Source: Bacteroidales bacterium WCE2008 (lineage in GTDB: Bacteria > Bacteroidota > Bacteroidia > Bacteroidales > UBA932). From it: 64,000 nt of DNA. Position 1 is the stretch's first letter; each line of letters opens with the position of its first letter. A program made the translations under genes and the position numbers. Where the stretch lies: contig FUZM01000002.1 of NCBI GenBank assembly GCA_900167925.1, forward strand, positions 372,001 to 436,000, written 5' to 3'. Of the stretch, positions 7,332 through 15,825 are shown one piece after another. The notes under the pieces were generated by a model. The model had not been told where the DNA came from and ran no database searches. It saw nothing but the letters and a program-made list of their open reading frames with translations.

Positions 7332-8798
7332 ATGTTCGATAGGATAGTCTCAGCCGTTAACGAGGTGGTTTGGAGCCCGTTGCTTGTCGCCCTGCTGATT
7401 TTCGCAGGCGTATATTTCTCAATCCGCACCGGCTTCGTCCAGGTGCGCCGCTTTCCCCTTCTGGTAAAGTCGCTTTTCGCAAAGAGCAACCGCAGCAAGA
7501 CTGAAAGGAAAGGGATGTCCTCCTTCGAGGCATTCTGTGTCGCCCTGTCCGGAAGAGTCGGGACAGGCAACATTGTGGGAGTAGCGACAGCAATAGCCCT
7601 CGGCGGTCCCGGAGCTATCTTCTGGATGTGGATAATCGCCTTTTTCGGAGCATCAACGGCCTTCGTCGAATCCACCCTCGCCCAGATATACAAATTCCGC
7701 CACAAGACCGGATTCAGAGGCGGACCGGCCAACTACATCGACCAGGGCATCGGCAAAAGATGGATGGGGGTATTGTTCGCCATCGTGACCATTGTCGGAT
7801 ACGGACTATTCCTGACCACCGTCCAGGCCAACGGCGTCAGCTCCGCCCTCGGCAATTCATACGGCATGGCCCCGCTTGCCTCCGGACTTGTCCTGGCCTT
7901 CCTTCTGGCGCTGGTGATCATCGGCGGAGTGCGCAGCATCGCCCGCGTGGCGTCGCTGGTGACCCCGTTCATGGCCCTCGGATATGTAGTCATCTCGCTG
8001 GTAATCATAGCCCTGCATATCGACAAAGTCCCGGGCGTCTTCATGTCCATAATCGACGGCGCCTTCGGAATCAGGCCGGTCGCCGGAGGAATCCTCGGAT
8101 CTACGATCATGATGGGAGTCAAGCGGGGGATCTTCTCCAACGAGGCCGGCCAGGGCGGCGGCGCGATCGTCTCTGCAGCGGCCGAAGTCCCGCACCCGGC
8201 CAGACAGGGCTTCGCCCAGTCGTTCTCCGTCTATGTCGACACCCTGCTCGTCTGCACGGCGACAGCCTTGATGATCCTTTGTTCCGGGACATATAATATC
8301 CTGGACTCGAAGACAGGCGAAATGCTGGTAGCAAACGCTCCTGAACTTGGAGATAACTATGTCAACTACACTCAGGCGGCAGTGGATTCGGTGCTTTCGG
8401 GCTTCGGCGGCCAGTTTGTCAGCATAGCGCTGTTCTTCTTCGTATTCACGACCATCATGGCCTATTATTTCTACTCCGAATCCAGTATCATGTATATCTT
8501 CAATCTGGGCAAAGAAAAAGGAAAGAAGGCCGAATCGGTCGCCATCTGGGCGTTCCGTTTCGGGATTCTCGGCGCGGCGGTGTTCGGAGCGGTACGGGAG
8601 ACGAATGTAATATGGCAGCTGGGCGACATCGGAGTCGGGCTGCTGGCATGGATCAACGTAATTGCGCTGCTTATATTATGTCCAAAGGCAATCCGGGCCC
8701 TGAAAGACTATGAAAGTCGTCTCAAAGCCGGAGAAAAGAATCCGGAGTACCACCCGTCAGATATCGGGCTGGACCCCGGAGTATGGGAAGAAGACTAG
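7332..8798 (+). CDS. sodium:alanine symporter (AGCS family)
   Basis: 488 residues from ATG 7332; a TTG at 7323 is in frame but falls inside the promoter's -7 element. About ten membrane-spanning segments are visible. AGCS hallmarks include the N-terminal 'GVYFSIRTGFVQVRRF', 'FEAFCVALSGRVGTGNIVG' (the family's S-x-R-V-G-x-G-N-I-x-G motif) and 'GVKRGIFSNEAGQG'. The protein would import alanine or glycine with Na+ across the inner membrane. The gene is divergent from the sigma operon and convergent with the flavoprotein gene, ending 1 base from that gene's stop, so it is monocistronic. Confidence 0.93.
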   Translation: MFDRIVSAVNEVVWSPLLVALLIFAGVYFSIRTGFVQVRRFPLLVKSLFAKSNRSKTERKGMSSFEAFCVALSGRVGTGNIVGVATAIALGGPGAIFWMWIIAFFGASTAFVESTLAQIYKFRHKTGFRGGPANYIDQGIGKRWMGVLFAIVTIVGYGLFLTTVQANGVSSALGNSYGMAPLASGLVLAFLLALVIIGGVRSIARVASLVTPFMALGYVVISLVIIALHIDKVPGVFMSIIDGAFGIRPVAGGILGSTIMMGVKRGIFSNEAGQGGGAIVSAAAEVPHPARQGFAQSFSVYVDTLLVCTATALMILCSGTYNILDSKTGEMLVANAPELGDNYVNYTQAAVDSVLSGFGGQFVSIALFFFVFTTIMAYYFYSESSIMYIFNLGKEKGKKAESVAIWAFRFGILGAAVFGAVRETNVIWQLGDIGVGLLAWINVIALLILCPKAIRALKDYESRLKAGEKNPEYHPSDIGLDPGVWEED

Positions 8799-8799
8799 C

Positions 8800-9375
8800 T
8801 CAACCGATTATTTTTCTGATTTTTTCCGAACATCTGCGTCTGTCCTTATCCGACAACTGCGGATGCATACGTGTTCCTCCCCTTTCGATAGTACCGACTA
8901 TCTTGAATCCCGCATAGCTGCAGATCTCCTTCAGAGCCCTGATCGCCCCATGGGTCTGGTTGAACAGTCTGTTGAACGGGAACGGAGTAGTACTGGTGCT
9001 TACAAGGATCGCCTTTTTCCCCTTCATCAGAGGTTCAGGGAAGCGAGGAGTATCCCTCATCAATCCATAGACCATACGGTCGAACAAAAGCTTCAGCTGC
9101 CCCGGGATATTTCCCCAGTAGCACGGAGCGCCTATGATGACTGCATCGGCTTCCTGGAGCTTCTTCAGCACCCGCTGGGAGTCATCCTCCGGCAGCGCGC
9201 AGGCACTCTTGGTACGGCAGACCATACATCCGATGCAAGGTTTAACCTGAAGATCATTGGCTGCTATCAGTTCTACTTCATTTCCTTTGCGCTCGGCCTC
9301 CTCTTTCATAATACCGAGCATCTGAGAGACAAGCCCCTTTTTCCGGGGGCTTCCATTAAGAATAAGAATCCTCAT
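8800..9375 (-). CDS. NADPH-dependent FMN reductase-like flavoprotein
   Basis: 191 residues with a flavodoxin-like fold. The FMN phosphate loop is NGSPRKKG at residues 7-14. Next come three cysteines (CIGCMVCRTKSAC, ~52-64), a pattern typical of the iron-sulfur-associated flavoprotein/NAD(P)H oxidoreductase group, then 'ADAVIIGAPCYWGNIPGQLKLLFDR', which contacts the isoalloxazine ring. It probably transfers electrons from NAD(P)H to a quinone or other small acceptor in the cytoplasm. It lies 9 bases downstream of an unknown lipoprotein gene and is probably co-transcribed with it. Confidence 0.85.
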   Translation of the reverse strand: MRILILNGSPRKKGLVSQMLGIMKEEAERKGNEVELIAANDLQVKPCIGCMVCRTKSACALPEDDSQRVLKKLQEADAVIIGAPCYWGNIPGQLKLLFDRMVYGLMRDTPRFPEPLMKGKKAILVSTSTTPFPFNRLFNQTHGAIRALKEICSYAGFKIVGTIERGGTRMHPQLSDKDRRRCSEKIRKIIG

Positions 9376-9384
9376 TAATTGTGT

Positions 9385-10011
9385 TTATTTTAAAGTGTCA
9401 AGGCCTTCGGCTACCTTTATGGCATCCTCCAGGCTCATAGCACGTCCCGGCGAAACAGACACTGCCAGGAAATGCTCGTCGTCATTGAAATAGACTTCCG
9501 TAAAGACATACTTGCCATTCCGCTTATAGCCAAAGCCAACCACCGGTTCAGAGAAATCCGTTATCTCCACGAGTTCATCGATAGGAAGCTCGGCATTGGC
9601 TTCCACCTTGTCGTCCGTACGCTCGAACCCATAGATGCACTTTTTACCGTCAGCGACGTTCCGGCATGCCTCGTAGACCTTACGCACATACGATTCCTTA
9701 TCGACGGAAGTAATGGCCTCATCCTTTTTGAAGCGGATTACAGAGCAGCGGCTTGCACCATAGTAATCAAGGGAAGAATGCGGCAGCACCCCCTCCATGT
9801 CAGGCACAATCTCGGAAATCTTAAGCCCGGCGATCCTGCATGAATAGAAATCCACAGCATCACGGCTTCTTGCATCTCCCACGAAAATATCAGACGAACA
9901 ATCGAATTCCGTCGGTTCAAGTCCGGTATCTTTATTGGCATTGCGATTGACGCAAGCCGAAAAAAGCGCAACAGATGAAACCATTGCAAGAGCAAGAATA
10001 AAGTTTTTCAT
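9385..10011 (-). CDS. lipoprotein of unknown function
   Basis: 208 residues. The signal peptide has a lipobox (ALFSACVN, Cys at ~20). The mature part is a soluble domain of ~185 residues with mixed charge, three further cysteines and the stretch 'LPIDELVEITDFSEPVVGFGYKR'; I recognise no family. It precedes the flavoprotein gene by 9 bases in a likely two-gene operon, whose promoter would lie in the AT-rich 10012-10060 region; no clear TAnnTTTG match is present there. Confidence 0.7.
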   Translation of the reverse strand: MKNFILALAMVSSVALFSACVNRNANKDTGLEPTEFDCSSDIFVGDARSRDAVDFYSCRIAGLKISEIVPDMEGVLPHSSLDYYGASRCSVIRFKKDEAITSVDKESYVRKVYEACRNVADGKKCIYGFERTDDKVEANAELPIDELVEITDFSEPVVGFGYKRNGKYVFTEVYFNDDEHFLAVSVSPGRAMSLEDAIKVAEGLDTLK

Positions 10012-10102
10012 CTCTTTTCAATTAACGCCGAAAATTAAGACTTTTTTTTTACTTGCACAAACTTTGCCGGCTAATCTGCCATGAACGTCACAATTTTTTT
10101 AT

Positions 10103-10110
10103 TAGATTTG
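10103..10110 (+). promoter_or_regulatory. -7 promoter element for hybrid two-component regulator
   Basis: TAGATTTG, an exact TAnnTTTG match, 20 bases upstream of the ATG at 10131. Confidence 0.6.
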
Positions 10111-10130
10111 TGAGAGTAAGGATAATAAGC

Positions 10131-13100
10131 ATGAGACGAATCGCACTTACAGCACTTATCTGCTTCCTGCAGATCATGCCTGCGACGGCAACCATCGCCA
10201 CGGAAGATACCGGAAAACTGATGTTCAGGAGCCTGACGACTGCGGACGGACTCTCTAGCAACAGCGTCACGGCCCTGCTGCATGACTCCAGAGGTTATCT
10301 CTGGGTAGGTACCACATACGGCCTCAACCGTTTCGATGCCTATACTGTCCAGAGATACTACGCCGCCGATTTCGGCAGCAACAGGGATGAAATAATCGAC
10401 CTTGCCGAAGACACCGAAGGCAACATCTGGATCCACACCAAATCCGGAATGACGGTCTATGACTACGAGACCGGAATCTTTTCGACTGACGTATCCCCAT
10501 ATCTCCGCGACCGTTATGCCATAACTACGGACGTCTTCCGGGTAGGGACCGGCGACAACATGCGCTTTTTCTGGGCGGTCTCGCCCGACTATCTGTGGAT
10601 CTACGACTCCTACGACGGCTCGACTTCAAAATTCCGTCTCTCCGGAGACGTCATCAGCGACGTCTTCATCAAAGACGCAAGCACATACATTCTCTTCACG
10701 GACGGGCGTCTCTCCGTAATCGACCCCAGGGACAAGACTCGAAGGAGGATATCCGTACCGGAAGACTACCGCAGGACCATGGATAACTCCTGGCCTCATC
10801 TTTTCATCGACAAGACCGGGAACATCTGGATATACAGCGATCTCTCCCCAGCCATATACCGGCTCTCCCACTTCACCGGAGAATGGAATTCCGTACCGAT
10901 TCCGGACGATTCCGGAGGCTTCAACAGGATTACGTCCATCCGACAGGCGCCTGACGGCAAGATCTGGATCACGTCGACTCATACTGCCGGCTTCATCTAT
11001 GATCCCGGAACGGGAGAAATGTCATCATTCCGGCACGACCAGCGCTATCCGAACTCCGTCGCCAGCAACAATCTGAACTCTCTGATCATCGACGACGACG
11101 GCACTGTCTGGATCGGCAACTACAAAAGCGGAGTGTCCTACTGGTCGGCGGAGCCTCAAGTCTTCATCAATCACCAGTTCGGAGACCAGTACGATATCCA
11201 GGCCCTCTGCGAAGAGGGAGACTATCTCTGGATGGGGACCGACGGCAACGGTCTCCTCAGGCTGGACAAGCGCACGGGCAAGATCGCAAAAGTCAATATC
11301 GGCCCCACAATCATAAGGACCATAGTCTCCGACGGAAAAGGGACTCTCTGGATCGGGACATACCGCAACGGAATGTACTCCTACAGCGACGGTCATGTCC
11401 GCAGATATGACACCGCCGGCAGCGACATAGCCTCCGACGACATCTATACCATAGTGCTCGACGCCGACGGCAACGTAATTCTGGGTACCCTCAACGGTAT
11501 CATCCAGAAGCTGTATACCGACTCAGGAAAATTCGCCACTGTCTATCGTTCCAGCGGTGACAACATTAGGGACATGCTGATAAGCGACAACGGGAAATAC
11601 ATCTATTCGGCGACGTCCGCCGGCCTTATCAGGACAGATCTCGAGACCTGGGGCTCCGAAGCGATAATCGCCATCCCGAAGTCACATATGTACTCGGTAC
11701 TTGAAGACAGCGAAGGGAACATATGGACCGGAGGAGTCTCAGGAATCTATTATTATAATCCGAAGACTGGAGATGCCACCCACATAGCGGCCATCGGCAA
11801 CGGAAAATCGGTAAAGACAAACAGCCTTGTGGAAGACAGATACCACAGAATCTGGGCGGGCACGGTCGACGGGCTTTCATTCATCAATCCCTCGACCTAT
11901 CCGATGGTGACGATCAATTATACCGAGGCCGACGGTCTTCCTACTGGCACGATCAACGAAGAGTCCATGCTCCTTACCTCGGACGGAAACATTCTGGTCG
12001 GCACATCCTCCGGCATCACGGAGATTATCCCGAAACCTGACAAATACAAGGAATATAGCCCTACAGTCCACCTGTCTGCAATATACCCTACCTTCACCGA
12101 TTCGGACATACTGCAGGGAAAGAGTACGGAATGCGCCGACGAAATCGTCCTAAAGGAAGGATTCAGGGCGCTGATGCTCGCATTCTCCAACCTGGTCTTC
12201 ACTGACAACAACTCTACGTATTCCTACAGGATCAAAGGCCAGAGCGAATGGGTGGACGTTCCCGGGAACATAGTTCAGATAGGAATGCTCCGGGCAGGAA
12301 AATACCAGCTTGAAGTAAGGGTGCGGAATGCAAACCATGTCTATTCCCCTAACATAAAGAAAATCACGATAAGGATACTTCCTCCATGGTATAGGACATG
12401 GTGGGCATGGCTTCTGTGGATTTTCGTCCCTCTGACGGCGGCGGCACTCATAATCAATGCCGAGATCCGGCGCAAACGCAAGGAAGAAGCTGTCCGCATG
12501 GAGGCCGAAGAAATGCAGAGGGCGCGCCAGCTGGCAGATATGAAAGTCCAGTTCTTCGCTAATGTAAGCCACGAGCTGCGTACTCCCCTGTCGCTGATAA
12601 TCAACCCGCTTGAAGAGTTCATGGCAAGGAAGCCGGAATACGGCAAATCCATTCTTGCCACGGTCCGCAACAACGCGCTTTACCTGCTCGAACTGATCAA
12701 TCAGCTTCTGGACTTCCGCAAGCTGGACGCAGGCGGGGAGACCATGAATTATGTCCATGGCGACGTACTCGCTCTCGTGAAAGACCAGATGGCCTCGTTC
12801 GAGTCGACAGCCGCCAAGCGTGGCATCGATTTCCGTCTTGTTGCGAAGGAATCCTCGATAATGATGGATTTCGACTATGACAAGGTCCGTAAGATAGTGA
12901 TGAACATAATATCCAACGCCTTCAAGTTCACCCCGGACAAAGGAACGGTCTCCGTCGCGGTCGAGAACAGGGACGGCAAAGTGGTTCTTTCATTCAGGGA
13001 CAGCGGCTGCGGGATAAAGGACGAGGACAAGGAAAAAGTATTCAAGTACATGTACCAGAGCGACAACCAGGAGAATTCCGTCCAGGGTGGTACAGGGATA

Positions 13101-14051
13101 GGACTTTATCTGGTAGCGGAATACGTCAGGATGCACAATGGCACCGTGGAGATCACTGACAACAAGCCGTCAGGAACAGTCATAACGGTCAGCATTCCGG
13201 CCAGGGCAAGCGGGATAAGCGTCCCTGTCGCCGTCATGGCTGCGAAGTCCGACGAGCAGGTCCAGGGGAAAGAAGAATCCAGGAACGGGAACTATACCAT
13301 AATGCTTGTGGACGACAACGCCGACTTCCTGAACTTCCTGGCCTACAGTCTCTCGGCCACATACAACATCGTCCAGGCCTCCAACGGAAAGGAGGCTCTC
13401 AAACTGATGGAGAGCGAGAACCCGGATCTCATCATCAGCGATGTCATGATGCCGGGCATGGATGGTCTCGAACTCTGCTCGGCCGTCAAGACAGACATAC
13501 GTTTCTCCCATATCCCGGTGATCCTGCTTACGGCCAAGGCCGGCGAGCAGTTCCAGCTGGAAGGTCTGGAGCATGGAGCTGACGACTATATATCAAAGCC
13601 GTTCAGCATGGATATCCTCAAGATTCGTATCGAAAAGATCATTTCCGATACGATGAAGCGCCGCGGCTATTTCAACAATGATGTCAAGATCGAGCCGAGC
13701 AAGATAACCATCACTTCTCTCGACAAACAGTTCATACAGAAGGCGATAAGCATCATAGAAGACCATATGAACGATGGGGACATCTCTGTCGAGATGCTTG
13801 CGGAAAAGCTCAATATTTCCCGTGGTTATCTATACAAGAAACTCGTGATGATCACCGGAAAAGTCCCGATCAGCTTCATCAGGGAGATACGTATGAAAAG
13901 AGCCCTGCAGTGGGTCATGGAAAGCCAGCTGCAGGTCTCAGAAATTGCATACAAGATGGGATATAACTCCCCTAAGGTCTTTACGAGGCACTTCAAGGAT
14001 GTATTCGGGATGACTCCTACCGAATATCAGAAGAAGCACTCTAATAGCTGA
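10131..14051 (+). CDS. hybrid two-component system sensor/regulator (HTCS)
   Basis: 1306 residues. The ATG at 10131 begins a signal peptide (MRRIALTALICFLQIMPATA) and follows a -7 element. Domains in order: periplasmic propeller repeats (~30-660, with recurrent 'GxIWIGT' and 'LWxGTxxNGL' units), a Y_Y_Y domain (~665-750), one membrane helix (~757-778), HisKA with His814 in 'FANVSHELRTPLSLI', an HATPase domain (~905-1030, 'GGTGIGLYL'), a receiver (~1058-1175, phosphoacceptor Asp1104 in 'ISDVMMPGMDG') and an AraC-type HTH (~1205-1303). HTCS proteins sense a glycan fragment in the periplasm and switch on a neighbouring polysaccharide locus; here that is probably the convergent glycosidase/esterase cluster. 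All signalling residues are intact. Confidence 0.97.
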   Translation: MRRIALTALICFLQIMPATATIATEDTGKLMFRSLTTADGLSSNSVTALLHDSRGYLWVGTTYGLNRFDAYTVQRYYAADFGSNRDEIIDLAEDTEGNIWIHTKSGMTVYDYETGIFSTDVSPYLRDRYAITTDVFRVGTGDNMRFFWAVSPDYLWIYDSYDGSTSKFRLSGDVISDVFIKDASTYILFTDGRLSVIDPRDKTRRRISVPEDYRRTMDNSWPHLFIDKTGNIWIYSDLSPAIYRLSHFTGEWNSVPIPDDSGGFNRITSIRQAPDGKIWITSTHTAGFIYDPGTGEMSSFRHDQRYPNSVASNNLNSLIIDDDGTVWIGNYKSGVSYWSAEPQVFINHQFGDQYDIQALCEEGDYLWMGTDGNGLLRLDKRTGKIAKVNIGPTIIRTIVSDGKGTLWIGTYRNGMYSYSDGHVRRYDTAGSDIASDDIYTIVLDADGNVILGTLNGIIQKLYTDSGKFATVYRSSGDNIRDMLISDNGKYIYSATSAGLIRTDLETWGSEAIIAIPKSHMYSVLEDSEGNIWTGGVSGIYYYNPKTGDATHIAAIGNGKSVKTNSLVEDRYHRIWAGTVDGLSFINPSTYPMVTINYTEADGLPTGTINEESMLLTSDGNILVGTSSGITEIIPKPDKYKEYSPTVHLSAIYPTFTDSDILQGKSTECADEIVLKEGFRALMLAFSNLVFTDNNSTYSYRIKGQSEWVDVPGNIVQIGMLRAGKYQLEVRVRNANHVYSPNIKKITIRILPPWYRTWWAWLLWIFVPLTAAALIINAEIRRKRKEEAVRMEAEEMQRARQLADMKVQFFANVSHELRTPLSLIINPLEEFMARKPEYGKSILATVRNNALYLLELINQLLDFRKLDAGGETMNYVHGDVLALVKDQMASFESTAAKRGIDFRLVAKESSIMMDFDYDKVRKIVMNIISNAFKFTPDKGTVSVAVENRDGKVVLSFRDSGCGIKDEDKEKVFKYMYQSDNQENSVQGGTGIGLYLVAEYVRMHNGTVEITDNKPSGTVITVSIPARASGISVPVAVMAAKSDEQVQGKEESRNGNYTIMLVDDNADFLNFLAYSLSATYNIVQASNGKEALKLMESENPDLIISDVMMPGMDGLELCSAVKTDIRFSHIPVILLTAKAGEQFQLEGLEHGADDYISKPFSMDILKIRIEKIISDTMKRRGYFNNDVKIEPSKITITSLDKQFIQKAISIIEDHMNDGDISVEMLAEKLNISRGYLYKKLVMITGKVPISFIREIRMKRALQWVMESQLQVSEIAYKMGYNSPKVFTRHFKDVFGMTPTEYQKKHSNS

Positions 14052-15825
14052 AAACTCTGAAAGAATGAGGCTTGAGAGTCAGCGCCGCATCGGTGCTGAC
14101 TTTCTCGTCTGTCTCCAGGTCCTGCATTCCTGCAGTCTCGACATTGAATCTTATCTTCACGTCGGCGGCAGTATCGTTGAAGTTTTCGATTATGAAAGTC
14201 CTGTTGTCATACGGGAATATCGCAACCTTCGAAGGTCCTTCAAAATATACCTCCTGGCCCTTGCCGAGATATCTGCGAATCACGTTCAGGGCTCCGGCAG
14301 GATAATCATACAGATTTCCGAAATCGTCCGGTATGGTCAGCACGAAGAGCGTCCCGCGAGAGTAGGTCGCACGCAGCAGCACGGGATATCCGGACACGCC
14401 TCCGTTGAGCGGCCTTCCGGCGCTGACGACTTCCCATGCATCGTTGGTGAAGTATTTCACCTGCGGTATTATGAACTCCCGGCTTGATTTCCCGAACCAT
14501 CCGAAATCGTCCACGATTGCCTTGAGATTGCCGCATTCCAGCTCGCAGACCTCTGCCAGCCGGTCCCCGGCGGCATTGAGGAAGCCGCTCGTAACGATGA
14601 CATCACCGCCGCCGCGCAGCTGGTTCTTTATCTTTTCCATGATCCCGGCATCGGCCGCGGCCTGGCGGGTCAGCAGAATCTGGCGCCGGCCTTCGACGAA
14701 GTCCGGATGCATGTCCATCGGAAGACCTATCATTCCGAGATAGTTCTGCAGGAATTCCTCGCCCGCAGAATGGTATGGCTTGTATGAGACCAGACCGACC
14801 GGCTTTCCGAGACGCCCCATGAAAGCATCATCCTTACGGAGTATGTATGAGGCCACGCTCGCAAGAGTAGATGGTCCCTTTATCATAGAATCGTAGTCGA
14901 AACTGGTGCCGTTCCCCTGCCATTCACGACGGTTGCGTCCGTTGACCTGGACATCGTTGAGCTGCATGTAGTTCCAGAGGATGATCTCCGGAGTGCCGGT
15001 AATCATGGTAAGATGCACCTGCTCGGCGTAGCGGTCGACTCCCATATGGATACCGCCGGCATCGACCCATCCGCCTCCGTTCCTGCCGGGAGCTATATTG
15101 TCGAAGTAGCGTATGATATTATAGCTGAGGTAGTTCTGAAGATGCTGGGCGCTGCCGGGATCCCTGGTCTCGGTACCAGTCCAGAGGCCGTCGAAGTAGA
15201 GCGGTTCTTTCTCCAGATTGAAGCCGAGTCCCTGAAAATGGTCGTACCAGTTAGGGTATTTGATTATTACCTTGACCTTTGGATTGACCTTGTGGGCAGG
15301 ATCGACTACAAGTTCTTTTCCGGCCTTGGTCATGAGTTCAAGCCTGTATTCCGTCCAGCTCTTGTCTCCTTTCGCGGCGATTTCGTCGTCATTCTTTATG
15401 TCTATGAAAAAGAAATCGTCGAGTATGAAATCGTCGAAATGCGCCGCCGTGAACTCTGCGATACGCTGCACTTCTTTCCTGTCCTCAGGACGGGCGTAGC
15501 TGTATGTCTCGAAATCTTTCGGCTCGGAGATGGTATAGGTTATACCTCCGCCGACTTCAAGACCTTTGCCCAGGAAGAAGGACTTGACGTCTTCAAGTAC
15601 CTTCTCATCTACGGTCATCGCGTCCCTGTGGGTCTCGATATATATCTTGTCAAGGGCCACCTGCGAGCTCACCCTCTCCCAGGTATCCTCAAGGAATTTA
15701 CGGTCACTCATACGCATCACGTCCTGGGCGCGGATATATGAGGATACCTTGAAGTTCTTGTAGTTGCCTGCCGAGACCTGGAGAGCCAGGGTCAGGGCGG
15801 CGATAAACAGTGCTGTCTTTTTCAT
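14041..15825 (-). CDS. secreted putative TIM-barrel glycosidase of unknown family
   Basis: 594 residues with an N-terminal signal peptide (MKKTALFIAALTLALQVSAG). The central part has glycosidase-like barrel features: 'FDDFILDDFFFID' (acidic residues at a strand end), 'KVKVIIKYPNWYDHF' and 'GIHMGVDRYAEQVHLTMITGTPEIILWNY'. The last ~150 residues look all-beta. I cannot place it in a numbered GH family with certainty; it may belong to the hypothetical glycosyl hydrolase groups. Its ATG overlaps the GH3 stop (ATGA, 15822-15825), so both are made from one mRNA, supporting action on the same glycan. Its 3' end overlaps the convergent HTCS gene by 11 bases. Confidence 0.7.
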   Translation of the reverse strand: MKKTALFIAALTLALQVSAGNYKNFKVSSYIRAQDVMRMSDRKFLEDTWERVSSQVALDKIYIETHRDAMTVDEKVLEDVKSFFLGKGLEVGGGITYTISEPKDFETYSYARPEDRKEVQRIAEFTAAHFDDFILDDFFFIDIKNDDEIAAKGDKSWTEYRLELMTKAGKELVVDPAHKVNPKVKVIIKYPNWYDHFQGLGFNLEKEPLYFDGLWTGTETRDPGSAQHLQNYLSYNIIRYFDNIAPGRNGGGWVDAGGIHMGVDRYAEQVHLTMITGTPEIILWNYMQLNDVQVNGRNRREWQGNGTSFDYDSMIKGPSTLASVASYILRKDDAFMGRLGKPVGLVSYKPYHSAGEEFLQNYLGMIGLPMDMHPDFVEGRRQILLTRQAAADAGIMEKIKNQLRGGGDVIVTSGFLNAAGDRLAEVCELECGNLKAIVDDFGWFGKSSREFIIPQVKYFTNDAWEVVSAGRPLNGGVSGYPVLLRATYSRGTLFVLTIPDDFGNLYDYPAGALNVIRRYLGKGQEVYFEGPSKVAIFPYDNRTFIIENFNDTAADVKIRFNVETAGMQDLETDEKVSTDAALTLKPHSFRVFSY

